Origin: RGIG5299 sp045588575
GTDB lineage: Bacteria; Bacillota; Clostridia; Oscillospirales; RGIG5299
Assembly (NCBI GenBank): GCA_045588575.1
Contig: JAZNEJ010000002.1
Coordinates: 1 to 39,576, forward strand
Reading direction: 5' to 3'
Length of the DNA: 39,576 bases
The position numbers were made by a program, and so were the translations under genes. Shown here piece by piece: positions 7,858 through 16,213 of this stretch (positions are counted from its first letter, which is position 1; every line of letters starts with the position of its first letter). The notes under the pieces are model-generated. The model saw nothing but the letters and a program-made list of their open reading frames with translations. It ran no database searches and was not told the DNA's origin.

Positions 7858-7886
7858 AGAATATCACAAATATAGAGTAAAATCAA
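7858..7886 (-). promoter_or_regulatory. promoter of the DtxR-type gene
   Basis: Minus strand TTGATT (7886-7881), 17 bases, TATTCT (7863-7858). No copy of the feo palindrome overlaps it, so direct autoregulation is not evident. Confidence 0.45.
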
Positions 7887-7935
7887 CAAAAAAAGAAAAC
7901 AGTAAGAAAAAAATAAAAAATTTCCAAAAAAGCTA

Positions 7936-7963
7936 TTGACAATTTTTAAAAAATAGCTATAAT
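7936..7963 (+). promoter_or_regulatory. feo operon promoter
   Basis: TTGACA (7936-7941), 16 bases, TATAAT (7958-7963); the expected start of transcription falls in the first operator. Confidence 0.85.
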
Positions 7964-7967
7964 ATTA

Positions 7968-7989
7968 TTAGTTAGCAATGGCTAACTAA
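7968..7989. promoter_or_regulatory. DtxR-type operator 1 (feo)
   Basis: A 22-bp near-perfect palindrome with half-sites TTAGTTAGC and GCTAACTAA, starting five bases after the -10 box. Same core as operators 2 and 3 and reminiscent of the DtxR/IdeR TTAGGTTAG type. Confidence 0.85.
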
Positions 7990-8002
7990 TTTTTAGAAAG
8001 AA

Positions 8003-8022
8003 CAGTTAGCTATTGCTAACTG
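8003..8022. promoter_or_regulatory. DtxR-type operator 2 (feo)
   Basis: A 20-bp near-perfect palindrome, CAGTTAGC and GCTAACTG around TATT, centred 34 bp downstream of operator 1, ahead of the feoA ribosome site. Confidence 0.85.
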
Positions 8023-8044
8023 AATAGTATAGGCGGTGTTAAAA

Positions 8045-8257
8045 ATGAATTTAAGAAAAGCGGAAGAAGGCAGAGAATACATTATTTCGCAAATAAATAC
8101 CAACGACGAGGAGTTAAATGCTTTTTTGTTTTCGTTGGGTTGTTACAGCGGTCAGTCGATTTCGGTGATTGCAAAGCGCAAGGCGGGCCTTACCGTTTCG
8201 GTTAAAGACGGACGTTACAGCATAGATAATTGTTTGGCGGAGGCAATTTTGGTTTAA
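8045..8257 (+). CDS. feoA: ferrous iron transport protein A
   Basis: A 70-aa SH3-like FeoA protein that assists FeoB at the inner face of the membrane. The pattern of small beta strands (LRKAEEG, LGCYSGQSISVIAKRKAGLTVSV, YSIDNCLAEAILV) fits the family and its length. ATG 8045 has AGGCGGTG upstream; a GTG three codons earlier is less likely because it lies in the ribosome site. First gene of the feo operon, 71 bases before feoB, with a third operator in the gap. Confidence 0.92.
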   Translation: MNLRKAEEGREYIISQINTNDEELNAFLFSLGCYSGQSISVIAKRKAGLTVSVKDGRYSIDNCLAEAILV

Positions 8258-8285
8258 AAACGTTAAGCTAAAATTTTAACCGCGA

Positions 8286-8301
8286 GTTAGCTATTGCTAA
8301 C
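8286..8301. promoter_or_regulatory. DtxR-type operator 3, between feoA and feoB
   Basis: A 16-bp core, GTTAGC-TATT-GCTAAC, identical to the core of operator 2, 27 bases before the feoB start. It may block elongation or control an internal promoter; none is obvious. Confidence 0.8.
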
Positions 8302-8328
8302 CACAAAATGAGAAAGCAGGAAAAAACA

Positions 8329-10356
8329 ATGAAAATAGCGCTAACAGGCAATCCGAATTCGGGCAAAACCACAATGTTTAACGCCTTAACGGGTTCCGGT
8401 GAAAAGGTTGGAAATTGGGCAGGCGTTACCGTTGACAAAAAAGAACGTCCGGTTAAAAAAACATATGCGGGAAACAAGCAGATTACCGCAGTTGACCTTC
8501 CGGGAGCTTATTCCTTATCGCCCTTCACGAGCGAAGAAAGCATTACGAGCTCTTTTGTTAAAAATGAAAATCCCGACGTTATCGTCAATATAGTCGATGC
8601 AGATAATTTAAGCCGAAGCCTTTTCTTCACCACGCAGCTTTTGGAACTTGGAATTCCCGTTGTCGTGGCTTTGAATAAAAGCGATATCGGCAAGAAAAAG
8701 GGAAATAAAATTGATGCCGATAAGCTTTCTTTAAAGCTCGGATGTCCCGTTGTAAAAACCGTTTCCACCTCGGCGGGCGGATTAAAGGCTGTTGTTGAAG
8801 CAGCCGTTTCAAAAGCGGGGACAGAGCAAAGAGCGCCTTACTTACAGGGTGAGATTAATCTTGAAGACAAGGCTCAGGTTGAGGCTTCCGACCGCAAGCG
8901 CCTTGATTTTGTAAACGAAATTGTCAAAGAGGTTGAAACTCGAAAAAAATTAACCAAAGATAAGCACGTGGGCGATAAAATAGATGCGGTTTTAACAAAC
9001 AAGTGGCTTGGAATTCCCATTTTTGCCGTTGTAATGTTTTTGGTTTTTTACATTTCTCAAACAACGCTCGGCACATGGATTGCCGAAGGCGTGGAAATAG
9101 GCGGAGTATTCATTCCCGGACTCGTGCCTCTTTTGGAAGCCTTTCAAGGCTGGGTTGGCGGACTTTTTGAAAATGCAAATCCTTTAATTTCGGCTATTTT
9201 GGTTGACGGAGTTATAGGCGGAGTAGTGGCCGTTGTTGGCTTTTTGCCGCTCGTTATGGTAATGTATTTTCTCATAGCGCTTTTGGAGGACTGCGGTTAT
9301 ATGGCTCGCGCCGCTGTGGTTTTAGACCCTATTTTCAAAAAAGTAGGTCTTTCGGGCAAATCGGTTATTCCGTTTGTTATAACGGTTGGATGCGCCGTTC
9401 CGGGCGTTATGGCAAGCCGTACTATTCGCAACGAGCGTGAGCGCAGAGCAACCGCAATGCTTGCGCCCTTTATGCCCTGCGGAGCCAAAATTCCCGTTAT
9501 TGCGCTTTTTGCGGGCGCCTTTTTTGCAGATGCTTGGTGGGTAAGTGCTCTTATGTATTTTGCGGGAATAGCGCTCATTTTTATAGGCGCGTTAATTGTA
9601 AATTTCGTTACGGGCTATAAGTCGAAAAAATCCTTTTTCATTATGGAGCTCCCCGAATATAAAAGACCTTCGATTTGGGAAGCGTTTAAATCAATGTGTT
9701 CAAGAGGTTGGGAATACGTTGTAAAAGCGGCCACCATTATTCTTCTTTGCAATATGGCTGTTCAGCTTATGCAAACGTTTAGCTGGAATTTTACGGTTGC
9801 CGAGAGCGCCGACCAATCTATTTTGGCGTCTGTTGCATCTCCCTTTGCCTATATTCTTTTGCCCATAGTGGGAGTTTTATCCTGGCAGCTTGCAGCGGCG
9901 GCAATTACGGGCTTTATAGCCAAAGAAAACGTTGTGGGCACGCTTGCGGTATGCTTCGTGGGACTTGAAAATTTAATCGATACCGAGGAGCTTGCAATGA
10001 TGGAGGGTGCAGGCGCAGAGGTTGCGGGAGTTATGGCAATTACTAAGGTTGCGGCGCTTGCATATTTGATGTTTAATCTTTATACTCCTCCTTGCTTTGC
10101 GGCAATAGGAGCGATGAATGCCGAAATGAAAAGCGCAAAATGGCTTTGGGGTGGAATAGCTCTTCAATTTGCCGTGGGATATGCCGTTTCCTATTTGGTT
10201 TACACCGTTGGAACGCTTATAACGGCGCCCGAACTGATTAACGTAACTGCGGCGGTTATAGGTCTTGCTGCCGTAACGCTTATAGTGCTGGTTACCGTTT
10301 TAATCGGAGTAAAAGCAAACCGAAAAGCAAAAGAGGAAAAGCTCTTAAACGCTTAA
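8329..10356 (+). CDS. feoB: ferrous iron transport protein B
   Basis: Imports Fe2+ across the cytoplasmic membrane. The 675-aa protein has the N-terminal G domain (G1 GNPNSGKT at 7-14, G3 DLPG at 56-59, G4 NKSD at 116-119), a helical spacer, and the membrane part with two gate repeats containing conserved Cys (GCAVPGVMASRTI and PCGAKIPV) and a C-terminal gate half (PPCFAAIGAMNAE). Length is slightly short of the commonest FeoB but complete. ATG 8329 has AGGA upstream and starts at the family's usual MKIALTGN; an ATG seven codons earlier follows operator 3 closely and is not preferred. Followed 25 bases later by a small Cys-rich partner. Confidence 0.97.
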   Translation: MKIALTGNPNSGKTTMFNALTGSGEKVGNWAGVTVDKKERPVKKTYAGNKQITAVDLPGAYSLSPFTSEESITSSFVKNENPDVIVNIVDADNLSRSLFFTTQLLELGIPVVVALNKSDIGKKKGNKIDADKLSLKLGCPVVKTVSTSAGGLKAVVEAAVSKAGTEQRAPYLQGEINLEDKAQVEASDRKRLDFVNEIVKEVETRKKLTKDKHVGDKIDAVLTNKWLGIPIFAVVMFLVFYISQTTLGTWIAEGVEIGGVFIPGLVPLLEAFQGWVGGLFENANPLISAILVDGVIGGVVAVVGFLPLVMVMYFLIALLEDCGYMARAAVVLDPIFKKVGLSGKSVIPFVITVGCAVPGVMASRTIRNERERRATAMLAPFMPCGAKIPVIALFAGAFFADAWWVSALMYFAGIALIFIGALIVNFVTGYKSKKSFFIMELPEYKRPSIWEAFKSMCSRGWEYVVKAATIILLCNMAVQLMQTFSWNFTVAESADQSILASVASPFAYILLPIVGVLSWQLAAAAITGFIAKENVVGTLAVCFVGLENLIDTEELAMMEGAGAEVAGVMAITKVAALAYLMFNLYTPPCFAAIGAMNAEMKSAKWLWGGIALQFAVGYAVSYLVYTVGTLITAPELINVTAAVIGLAAVTLIVLVTVLIGVKANRKAKEEKLLNA

Positions 10357-10381
10357 AATATTTTTAAAATAAGGTTTAATT

Positions 10382-10528
10382 ATGGAAAACGCAATTATAA
10401 TTTTAATATTAGTCGGAATTGCATCGGGCATTACCGCATATCTTATTCGTTTAAAAAAGCAAGGAGCAAAATGCGTGGGATGTCCTTATGCAAAGCAGTG
10501 CGGCAAAGGCTGCACCAAGAAAAAATGA
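10382..10528 (+). CDS. FeoB-associated Cys-rich membrane protein
   Basis: A 48-aa protein: one membrane helix (residues 3-24), then a short basic tail with four Cys (CVGCPYAKQCGKGC). This matches the small FeoB-associated Cys-rich family usually found after feoB in Firmicutes; it may handle Fe or thiol chemistry at the membrane, but its role is not established. Last gene of the operon, 25 bases after feoB, ending at a strong terminator. Too short for most gene finders. Confidence 0.85.
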   Translation: MENAIIILILVGIASGITAYLIRLKKQGAKCVGCPYAKQCGKGCTKKK

Positions 10529-10531
10529 AAC

Positions 10532-10559
10532 AAACCCCGAGAGTAGTTTCTCGGGGTTT
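10532..10559 (+). terminator. feo operon terminator
   Basis: Perfect 11-bp stem 10532-10542 / 10549-10559 (core CCCCGAGA/TCTCGGGG), loop GTAGTT, then T run. Confidence 0.92.
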
Positions 10560-10573
10560 TTATATTGAAAATA

Positions 10574-10602
10574 TTGCATTTTTTCAGAGTTTATGCTATA
10601 TT
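10574..10602 (+). promoter_or_regulatory. promoter of SGNH esterase gene
   Basis: TTGCAT (10574-10579), 17 bases, TATATT (10597-10602), 29 bases before the ATG. Confidence 0.6.
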
Positions 10603-10631
10603 ACAAATAATAAAAAGAAACGGAGAGCATT

Positions 10632-11627
10632 ATGAAAAAGAAAAAGGGCTTATCGGTTATTATAGCCGCGGTTATTACCGTAACCGTGTTAATGGGCGCG
10701 TTTACGGCATTTGATTCCATAGTCGGCGGCAAGTCGTTTGGCAAGGTGCGAGATACAATAGAAGATGGCGGCGGAAAAAAGGCGAGAGTAATTTTGCTTG
10801 CGGGGCAGTCTAATGCATCGGGCTGCAGTCTGGACGAGTATCTTCAAAAAAACGTTTCCGAGGAAAAATATGCAGAATATCAAAACGGATATGATAACGT
10901 TTATATAAACTACGTTTCGGGAGCAAACGAATCGAACGGATTTGTAAAATGCAAAACCCTTCAAGGCGAACTGGAAGGAGGGTTTGGCCCCGAACTCGGC
11001 ATTGCCGAAAAGTTAAGCGAGCAATATCCCGATGAAACCTTTTTCATAATAAAATGCGCTTGGGGTGGAACCAACCTTTTTAATCTTTGGCTTTCGCCTT
11101 CAAGCTGGGGAATAGGCGATTATTTCGAGCAGCTTGAGTTTATTTTTCCGAATAAAAGCGATAGAACGGGGCAGCTTTACAGACATCTCGTCGGATTTAC
11201 CGAAAACAGCATAGAATATCTTAAATCTAAAAACTACGACGTTAAAATCGAAGCGTTATGCTGGATGCAGGGCGAAGCCGATTCTTTCGACGTAAATCAC
11301 GCAGTAAACTACGAAAAGCGCTTAAACAATTTTATAAAGGACGTGCGAAGAGAACTTGCGCCCTACGCCTCAAGCGACGGTATTGCCTTTATAGATGCCC
11401 ATATTGCCGATAACCCTGTTTACTGGGTTTATTGCGATGAGATAAATGCCTCAAAGGATGCGGTTAAAAATTCATCGCCGATAAATGCGCTTATAGATAC
11501 CAACAAAGAGGGCTTAACCTGCGAAAATGAACCCGAGGGCTCGCCCGATATGGCTCATTACGATTCTTTAAGCGAGATAAAGCTCGGAAACCTCTTTGCC
11601 GAGGAAGCAATAAAATTTTTCGATTAA
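10632..11627 (+). CDS. exported SASA-type SGNH carbohydrate esterase
   Basis: 331 aa with a basic N-terminus and hydrophobic segment (7-27) serving as signal or anchor, so extracytoplasmic. The catalytic domain has the sialate O-acetylesterase/CE6-like SGNH blocks: nucleophile GQSN (58-61, Ser60), WGGTNL (144-149), WMQGEAD (211-217), and the final D-x-x-H (Asp306, His309). It most likely removes acetyl groups from glycans; whether the substrate is host sialic acid, plant xylan or own cell wall cannot be told. Stands alone between two terminators with its own promoter, ribosome site CGGAGAG. No glycosidase partner is adjacent. Confidence 0.85.
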   Translation: MKKKKGLSVIIAAVITVTVLMGAFTAFDSIVGGKSFGKVRDTIEDGGGKKARVILLAGQSNASGCSLDEYLQKNVSEEKYAEYQNGYDNVYINYVSGANESNGFVKCKTLQGELEGGFGPELGIAEKLSEQYPDETFFIIKCAWGGTNLFNLWLSPSSWGIGDYFEQLEFIFPNKSDRTGQLYRHLVGFTENSIEYLKSKNYDVKIEALCWMQGEADSFDVNHAVNYEKRLNNFIKDVRRELAPYASSDGIAFIDAHIADNPVYWVYCDEINASKDAVKNSSPINALIDTNKEGLTCENEPEGSPDMAHYDSLSEIKLGNLFAEEAIKFFD

Positions 11628-11632
11628 AAAGT

Positions 11633-11660
11633 AAAGGCACGCCTTGCAAAGCGTGCCTTT
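11633..11660. terminator. bidirectional terminator
   Basis: Perfect 10-bp stem AAAGGCACGC / GCGTGCCTTT with an 8-base loop between the convergent esterase and permease genes. Confidence 0.9.
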
Positions 11661-11677
11661 TATTATTTTTAGCTTGG

Positions 11678-13087
11678 TTAATCCTCGTCTATGGCGTTTA
11701 CGGGAGGAACGGCGTCCTTGCGGTAGAAGAAAACCGAGGGGCCGACGAATATTGCAAAAAGAATAAGGAAGAAAAGGAAATTAATAATTCCGTCTGTTTT
11801 TCCGGTGGTGAAGAATGTGAAAAGTCCCGTACCGCAAAGTGTGAAGAAAATCGAGCCTATTATTGCAATCACGGGCATTACAAAACGCTTAAAGACACCG
11901 AGGTCCTTGAAATTTCGCATAATACAAACGTACATTGCAATATATAAAGCGTAAATTATAGCGCAAACAAGCTCGTCTAAGGCGCCGAAATGAATGCCGA
12001 ACCAATCGTTATTAAAGATAAGCGCCCATAAAGCCAAAATGGCAACAGAACAGCCATAGCCGTAAACGCAGGACCAGAAAGAAGTTGAGCCGTTAACGCT
12101 TAATTTCGAGAATTTTTTGGGGCAAATTCCTTGTCCGCGACAGGAAAGGGTATACATTCCGCGGCAAGAGCTTATAATTAAGCCGTTTACGGTGCCAATA
12201 CAGGAAATTGTGATGAATAAGGTGAATAAAATGCCGCCGAAGCCGCCGAAAATCTTTTCAAAAACAACAATGGGAGCGTTTGCGCCGGCATTCACAACAC
12301 CGTCGTTACCTAAAATTGCGGAAAGTGATGCATAGTATAAAAGATAGAAAATAAGAATGGCAACGGTGCCGAAGACGAGTGCCTTGGGGAGATTTCTTTT
12401 TGAATCCTTAAGCTCGGCGTTAATTGAGGTTGCGCAAACCCAACCCTCGTAAGCGAATGCGGTTGTGGTAATTGCGGCTCCGAAATTTGAGGTGCCAATT
12501 TCGGCGCTGCTTCCCAAAGCGTTTATAATACCGAAATCGGGGCCTATAATAAGACCTGCAAACAAGCCCACAATAACAACCAGGGCAATGGGAATAAGCT
12601 TAATTGCGGTTGCCGAAACCTGAAATTTCGCCGAAAGCTTTGGCGAATAATAGTTGAGAATAACCAAAAGGGTAATAAGCACGAAGGCAAAAAGCAAAAC
12701 CTGCCAATCGCCGTAGTGGAAGTTTAAGCCGAACATTCTGAAAAAATAATGCCCTGCAAAAACGGCAACTATTGAGGTGATAATAGGATAATAAAGGGTG
12801 GTCATCGTCCATGCGATGAAATAACCCACCTTTTTGTTGGTTGCGGCTTCAACGTAGTCAACAACTCCGTTGAATTTTTTAACCTTGTTTGCAAAAATTG
12901 CAAAGCAAAAGGCGGATGCAATCATAATAAGACCGCCTATAAACCAAGCAAAAAGCGAGGCTTTAAGGTCGCCGCCCGATTTTGAAAGAACGTCGCTTGC
13001 TTTAATGAATACACCCGAACCGATAACAATGCCTATAACCATTGCAATACCTGTCCAGATGCCGTACTGTTTTTTAACTTCTTGCAT
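11678..13087 (-). CDS. APC-family amino acid permease
   Basis: A 469-aa polytopic membrane protein with about 12 helices. The N-terminal GIWTGIAMVIGIVIGSGVFI, with the unwound GSG in helix 1, marks the amino acid/polyamine/organocation superfamily; overall it is closest to the LAT/SteT-type exchangers. Substrate unknown. A well-placed AAGGAG precedes the ATG at 13087. It follows a small lipoprotein gene by 39 bases on the same strand and may share its promoter. Ends at the bidirectional terminator 11633-11660. Confidence 0.9.
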   Translation of the reverse strand: MQEVKKQYGIWTGIAMVIGIVIGSGVFIKASDVLSKSGGDLKASLFAWFIGGLIMIASAFCFAIFANKVKKFNGVVDYVEAATNKKVGYFIAWTMTTLYYPIITSIVAVFAGHYFFRMFGLNFHYGDWQVLLFAFVLITLLVILNYYSPKLSAKFQVSATAIKLIPIALVVIVGLFAGLIIGPDFGIINALGSSAEIGTSNFGAAITTTAFAYEGWVCATSINAELKDSKRNLPKALVFGTVAILIFYLLYYASLSAILGNDGVVNAGANAPIVVFEKIFGGFGGILFTLFITISCIGTVNGLIISSCRGMYTLSCRGQGICPKKFSKLSVNGSTSFWSCVYGYGCSVAILALWALIFNNDWFGIHFGALDELVCAIIYALYIAMYVCIMRNFKDLGVFKRFVMPVIAIIGSIFFTLCGTGLFTFFTTGKTDGIINFLFFLILFAIFVGPSVFFYRKDAVPPVNAIDED

Positions 13088-13126
13088 AAAAACTCCTTGA
13101 TGTAAATGTGTGTAATATTAAGCTGA

Positions 13127-13522
13127 TTATTGATTTTCATTAGCTAAAACAAAAGCTGTGTTTTCGGGAATATCATAATCTTTGTATGTATGTTCGCCAA
13201 GAATATAAATAAATTCTTTAGGACAAAGAACGGTGTTAGCGTCTTTTATTTCAAAAATAAATATCCTATTATTTTGAGAAAGGGCAAAAATTTTATTGCC
13301 GATGACTATATAATTTCCGTATTCTGAAAAAGAAATTAAATCGCTTGCTCCGAAACGAAAGTAATTTTTTTCTGTGTCTAAAGATAAATAAGGGCTACAA
13401 CCGTCGACATATTGCTCATCTGCGGCGTAATAGGTGCCGGAAGAAAAATTGCTTGAAAAGGAACAACCGGCAAAAACGAATAATAAGGTTAATAAAAGCA
13501 AACAACATAAAATTCGTTTCAT
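13127..13522 (-). CDS. small lipoprotein, unknown function
   Basis: 131 aa: MKR start, hydrophobic leader and a lipobox (LFVFAGC, Cys20), then about 110 residues of soluble sequence with a TYYAADE-type beta start. Predicted to be tethered outside the membrane. No family recognised. Ribosome site AAGGCGGTGG just before the ATG; a perfect-consensus promoter lies upstream. It precedes the permease gene, so it could act with it, but nothing in the sequence proves this. Confidence 0.85.
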   Translation of the reverse strand: MKRILCCLLLLTLLFVFAGCSFSSNFSSGTYYAADEQYVDGCSPYLSLDTEKNYFRFGASDLISFSEYGNYIVIGNKIFALSQNNRIFIFEIKDANTVLCPKEFIYILGEHTYKDYDIPENTAFVLANENQ

Positions 13523-13542
13523 TTTACCACCGCCTTTTCATA

Positions 13543-13571
13543 ATTATAACAAAAATATTTTTAAGTGTCAA
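13543..13571 (-). promoter_or_regulatory. promoter of lipoprotein-permease unit
   Basis: Minus strand TTGACA (13571-13566), 17 bases, TATAAT (13548-13543): a full consensus match. Confidence 0.85.
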
Positions 13572-13622
13572 CGAATGTCGAAAACAAAAGCCGCAATAGT
13601 TTTGAAATTAAAACGGGAATTC

Positions 13623-13640
13623 ACCTATAACACGAAAAAA
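13623..13640 (+). repeat. 18-bp direct repeat, left copy
   Basis: ACCTATAACACGAAAAAA; recurs with one mismatch at 17481-17498. The two copies flank the DUF1015 and restriction-modification genes. Confidence 0.6.
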
Positions 13641-13679
13641 CAGAGCAAGCAAAGGCTCTCTTTTTCAAAGCGTCTTCGG

Positions 13680-13708
13680 TTGACAAAGCACCCGCCGTAT
13701 GCTATACT
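13680..13708 (+). promoter_or_regulatory. promoter of DUF1015 gene
   Basis: TTGACA (13680-13685), 17 bases, TATACT (13703-13708), 28 bases before the ATG. Confidence 0.85.
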
Positions 13709-13736
13709 GATTGCAATAAAATCCGCGGAGGTTCTT

Positions 13737-15008
13737 ATGAAAAATAAAAATATTGCTTGGTCTGCGGCAGAGATACTTTTGCCCGACTTTGAGAAGACGG
13801 ACGGCACCCGTTGGGCAGTCGTTGCCTGCGACCAGTTTACAAGTGAAGAATATTATTGGGAAAGCGTAAAGAAAACCGTTGGCGACGCACCTTCAACACT
13901 TTCAATGATTTTGCCCGAGGTTTACCTTTCCGAAACAGAAACCCGTGTTCCCGTGATAAACAGGCGCATGAGAGAGATTCTTGAAAAGCATCTTATTTCT
14001 TACCCCAACGCCATGATATATTTGGAGCGCACGCAGTCCGATGGCACTGTTCGCCGCGGCATTATCGGAGCGGTGGATTTAGAGTGCTACGATTACCGCG
14101 CAGGTTCAGATTCCTTAATTCGAGCAACCGAGGGAACTGTGCTTGAGCGCATTCCGCCCCGAGTTGCCATTCGACGCGACGCCCCCTTGGAGCTTCCCCA
14201 CATTATGCTTTTAATCGACGACCCTCGCAAGACCGTAATCGAGCCGCTTATTCCGACACATACGGACGTTGCGCCTCTTTACGACTTTGACCTTATGGAA
14301 GGTGGCGGACACGTCAAGGGCTTCTTATTGAGCAACGACGAGCAAGATAACATTGCAAAATCTCTTGAAGCTCTTATTACCGAGGAAGCAATAGGTGAGC
14401 GCTACGGCGACTCCTCACTTGCTCCTTTGCTCTTTGCCGTTGGAGACGGCAACCACTCGTTAGCAACCGCAAAGGCCGCCTACGAGGAGGTTAAGGCCTG
14501 CATCGGTGTTGAGGCGGCAAAGAATCACCCTGCACACTATGCCTTGGCAGAGGTTGTTAACCTTCACGATGCGTCAATCAATTTTGAACCGATTTACCGC
14601 GTGGTCTTTAATTGCAATCCCACCGCGCTTCTTTCAGACCTCAAAGCTTACCTTGCCTCTCTTGACGGCACAGCAAAGCCGCAGGGAATACACTACGTCA
14701 GCGCAGGCGCAGAGGGAGATTTAACCGTTAATACTCCCGTTTGTCAACTGGCGGTAGGAACTCTTCAAACCTTCCTCGGCGACTATGCAAAGGCGCACCC
14801 CGAGGTTGAGGTCGACTACATTCACGGAGAGGACTCGCTTTGCGAACTTGCAAAAAAGAAGAACGCCATCGGATTCCTCTTTGAAGGAATGCGTAAGGAC
14901 GAATTGTTCCGCACCGTAATTTATGACGGCGCACTCCCGCGAAAGACCTTCTCCATGGGCCACGCCCGCGACAAGAGATATTATCTGGAATGCAGAAAAA
15001 TCAAATAA
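13737..15008 (+). CDS. DUF1015 family protein
   Basis: 423-aa cytosolic protein of the DUF1015 family, recognised by the VGDGNHSLATAKA motif and by the N-terminal ACDQFTSEEYW region. Biochemical role unknown; in other genomes members often sit near serine biosynthesis genes, but not here. The ATG at 13737 has GGAGG seven bases upstream and a consensus promoter; the frame stays open about 300 bases further upstream, which is fortuitous because it runs through that promoter. Arg is written mostly as CGN and the gene is visibly richer in G+C than its neighbours, so a different origin is possible. Single gene, ended by a strong terminator, at the edge of the accessory patch. Confidence 0.9.
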   Translation: MKNKNIAWSAAEILLPDFEKTDGTRWAVVACDQFTSEEYYWESVKKTVGDAPSTLSMILPEVYLSETETRVPVINRRMREILEKHLISYPNAMIYLERTQSDGTVRRGIIGAVDLECYDYRAGSDSLIRATEGTVLERIPPRVAIRRDAPLELPHIMLLIDDPRKTVIEPLIPTHTDVAPLYDFDLMEGGGHVKGFLLSNDEQDNIAKSLEALITEEAIGERYGDSSLAPLLFAVGDGNHSLATAKAAYEEVKACIGVEAAKNHPAHYALAEVVNLHDASINFEPIYRVVFNCNPTALLSDLKAYLASLDGTAKPQGIHYVSAGAEGDLTVNTPVCQLAVGTLQTFLGDYAKAHPEVEVDYIHGEDSLCELAKKKNAIGFLFEGMRKDELFRTVIYDGALPRKTFSMGHARDKRYYLECRKIK

Positions 15009-15017
15009 CGTGATGCA

Positions 15018-15045
15018 AAAAAGCCACCCGTTTGGGTGGCTTTTT
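15018..15045 (+). terminator. terminator of DUF1015 gene
   Basis: Stem AAAAAGCCACCC / GGGTGGCTTTTT (15018-15029, 15034-15045) with a GTTT loop. Confidence 0.92.
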
Positions 15046-15077
15046 GTTTGTGGGACTAAATCTCGTTTTTAGGGTAT

Positions 15078-15092
15078 GTGTGTGGGACAAAA
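15078..15092 (+). repeat. 15-bp direct repeat, left of R-M genes
   Basis: GTGTGTGGGACAAAA, identical to 17160-17174. A third, weaker copy of TGTGGGAC plus AAATCT lies at 15049-15063 and resembles the right copy over a longer stretch. The two exact copies bracket the R-M genes closely. Confidence 0.7.
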
Positions 15093-15121
15093 AGTATTTT
15101 TTTGCAAAGTAAAAATAATCT

Positions 15122-16201
15122 CTAATTATATGTTATCCCATTTTCAGTCAATCTATTTTTAACGACATTTATAGCAATCTCAGACGAATCAATTCCTATA
15201 AATTTACGACCCAATTTTGCTGCGGCTAAAAGTGTAGTTCCGCTACCCGCAAAACAATCCATAATTATGCTATTTTCTCTTGAAGATTGTTTAATTATCA
15301 ATTCAAGCATTTCAAGATTCTTTTGAGTCGGGTATTTCGGCGCTTGTGGGTCTTTATATTTCCAAATATCTTGTATCTTCTTTCCTTTATGCTCATCAGC
15401 GTATTTTTTGATACGTGGATTTCCTGTTTTTGACCATTCAATTAAACCAATTTTATCCATCCTATCAAATTCTTCAGGACTTGTACGCCAATGCCTGCCA
15501 GCAGGGGGTAGCATTCCACGCCAAGCCATTCCCGTTATGCCATTAGTTGTTTCACCAGGAGCGTGCAAAGGAATAGTTGTATATCTTCTACCGTCAGCAT
15601 CAATTTTAGTAAATTTTGTAGCCAATTCACTTTCTTCTAAAGAAATTTTGATTTCATTCCAAATGTTTTTTTGCGAATTTTTAGAATAGAAAAGAATCAT
15701 ATCTTTTTCATTTCCATAGGCTTTTCTATCAAAATTTTTAGGATTCGACTTAATGCGGGTTATATCATTTTTGAAGTTTTTCGCACCAAAAATTTCATCT
15801 AAAATAATCTTAAAATAATGACCCATTTTAGTATCTATGTGAACATAAAGACTACCTTCTTCCGATAAAAGTTCATATATAAGAACAAATCTTTCGTACA
15901 TAAACTTAATAAATTCATCGTCGGTCATTAAATCACTATACGCGATAGTATTACTTTTTTTTCGACTTATCGTATTTGCACGATTTTCACTTATAGAAAA
16001 AATTTGGTTTGTATTAAAAGGTGGGTCTATATAAATTAAATCTATAAAACCTTTTCTACCATTCAACAAAGCAGACATTATTTCAAAGTTGTCGCCACTA
16101 AATAAATAAGACATATCATCTCTTATTGTAATCGTTGAGATAAGTTTTGCTCTTGATAAAATATCTTCTTTCGTTTCTTTATTTTCAAATAGCAATTCCA
16201 C
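15122..16201 (-). CDS. type II DNA methyltransferase, beta class (N6-adenine or N4-cytosine)
   Basis: 359 aa. Motif order is catalytic DPPF (59-62) first, a target-recognition region in the middle, then the S-adenosylmethionine motif FAGSGT (317-322), which defines the beta class of amino-methyltransferases; DPPF favours adenine N6. It protects the host site against the adjacent nuclease. Start is GTG 16201 with AAGGAG nine bases upstream; no ATG is better placed. Begins 12 bases after the stop of the endonuclease gene, so both are on one transcript. Recognition sequence cannot be read from the protein. A+T-rich codon use differs from that of core genes here and fits transfer. Confidence 0.9.
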   Translation of the reverse strand: MELLFENKETKEDILSRAKLISTITIRDDMSYLFSGDNFEIMSALLNGRKGFIDLIYIDPPFNTNQIFSISENRANTISRKKSNTIAYSDLMTDDEFIKFMYERFVLIYELLSEEGSLYVHIDTKMGHYFKIILDEIFGAKNFKNDITRIKSNPKNFDRKAYGNEKDMILFYSKNSQKNIWNEIKISLEESELATKFTKIDADGRRYTTIPLHAPGETTNGITGMAWRGMLPPAGRHWRTSPEEFDRMDKIGLIEWSKTGNPRIKKYADEHKGKKIQDIWKYKDPQAPKYPTQKNLEMLELIIKQSSRENSIIMDCFAGSGTTLLAAAKLGRKFIGIDSSEIAINVVKNRLTENGITYN

Positions 16202-16213
16202 TATATTTACTCC

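Noticed and set aside
13434..13736. N-terminal extension of the DUF1015 protein
   Set aside because: It crosses a consensus promoter; the ATG at 13737 has GGAGG and matches the family's start.
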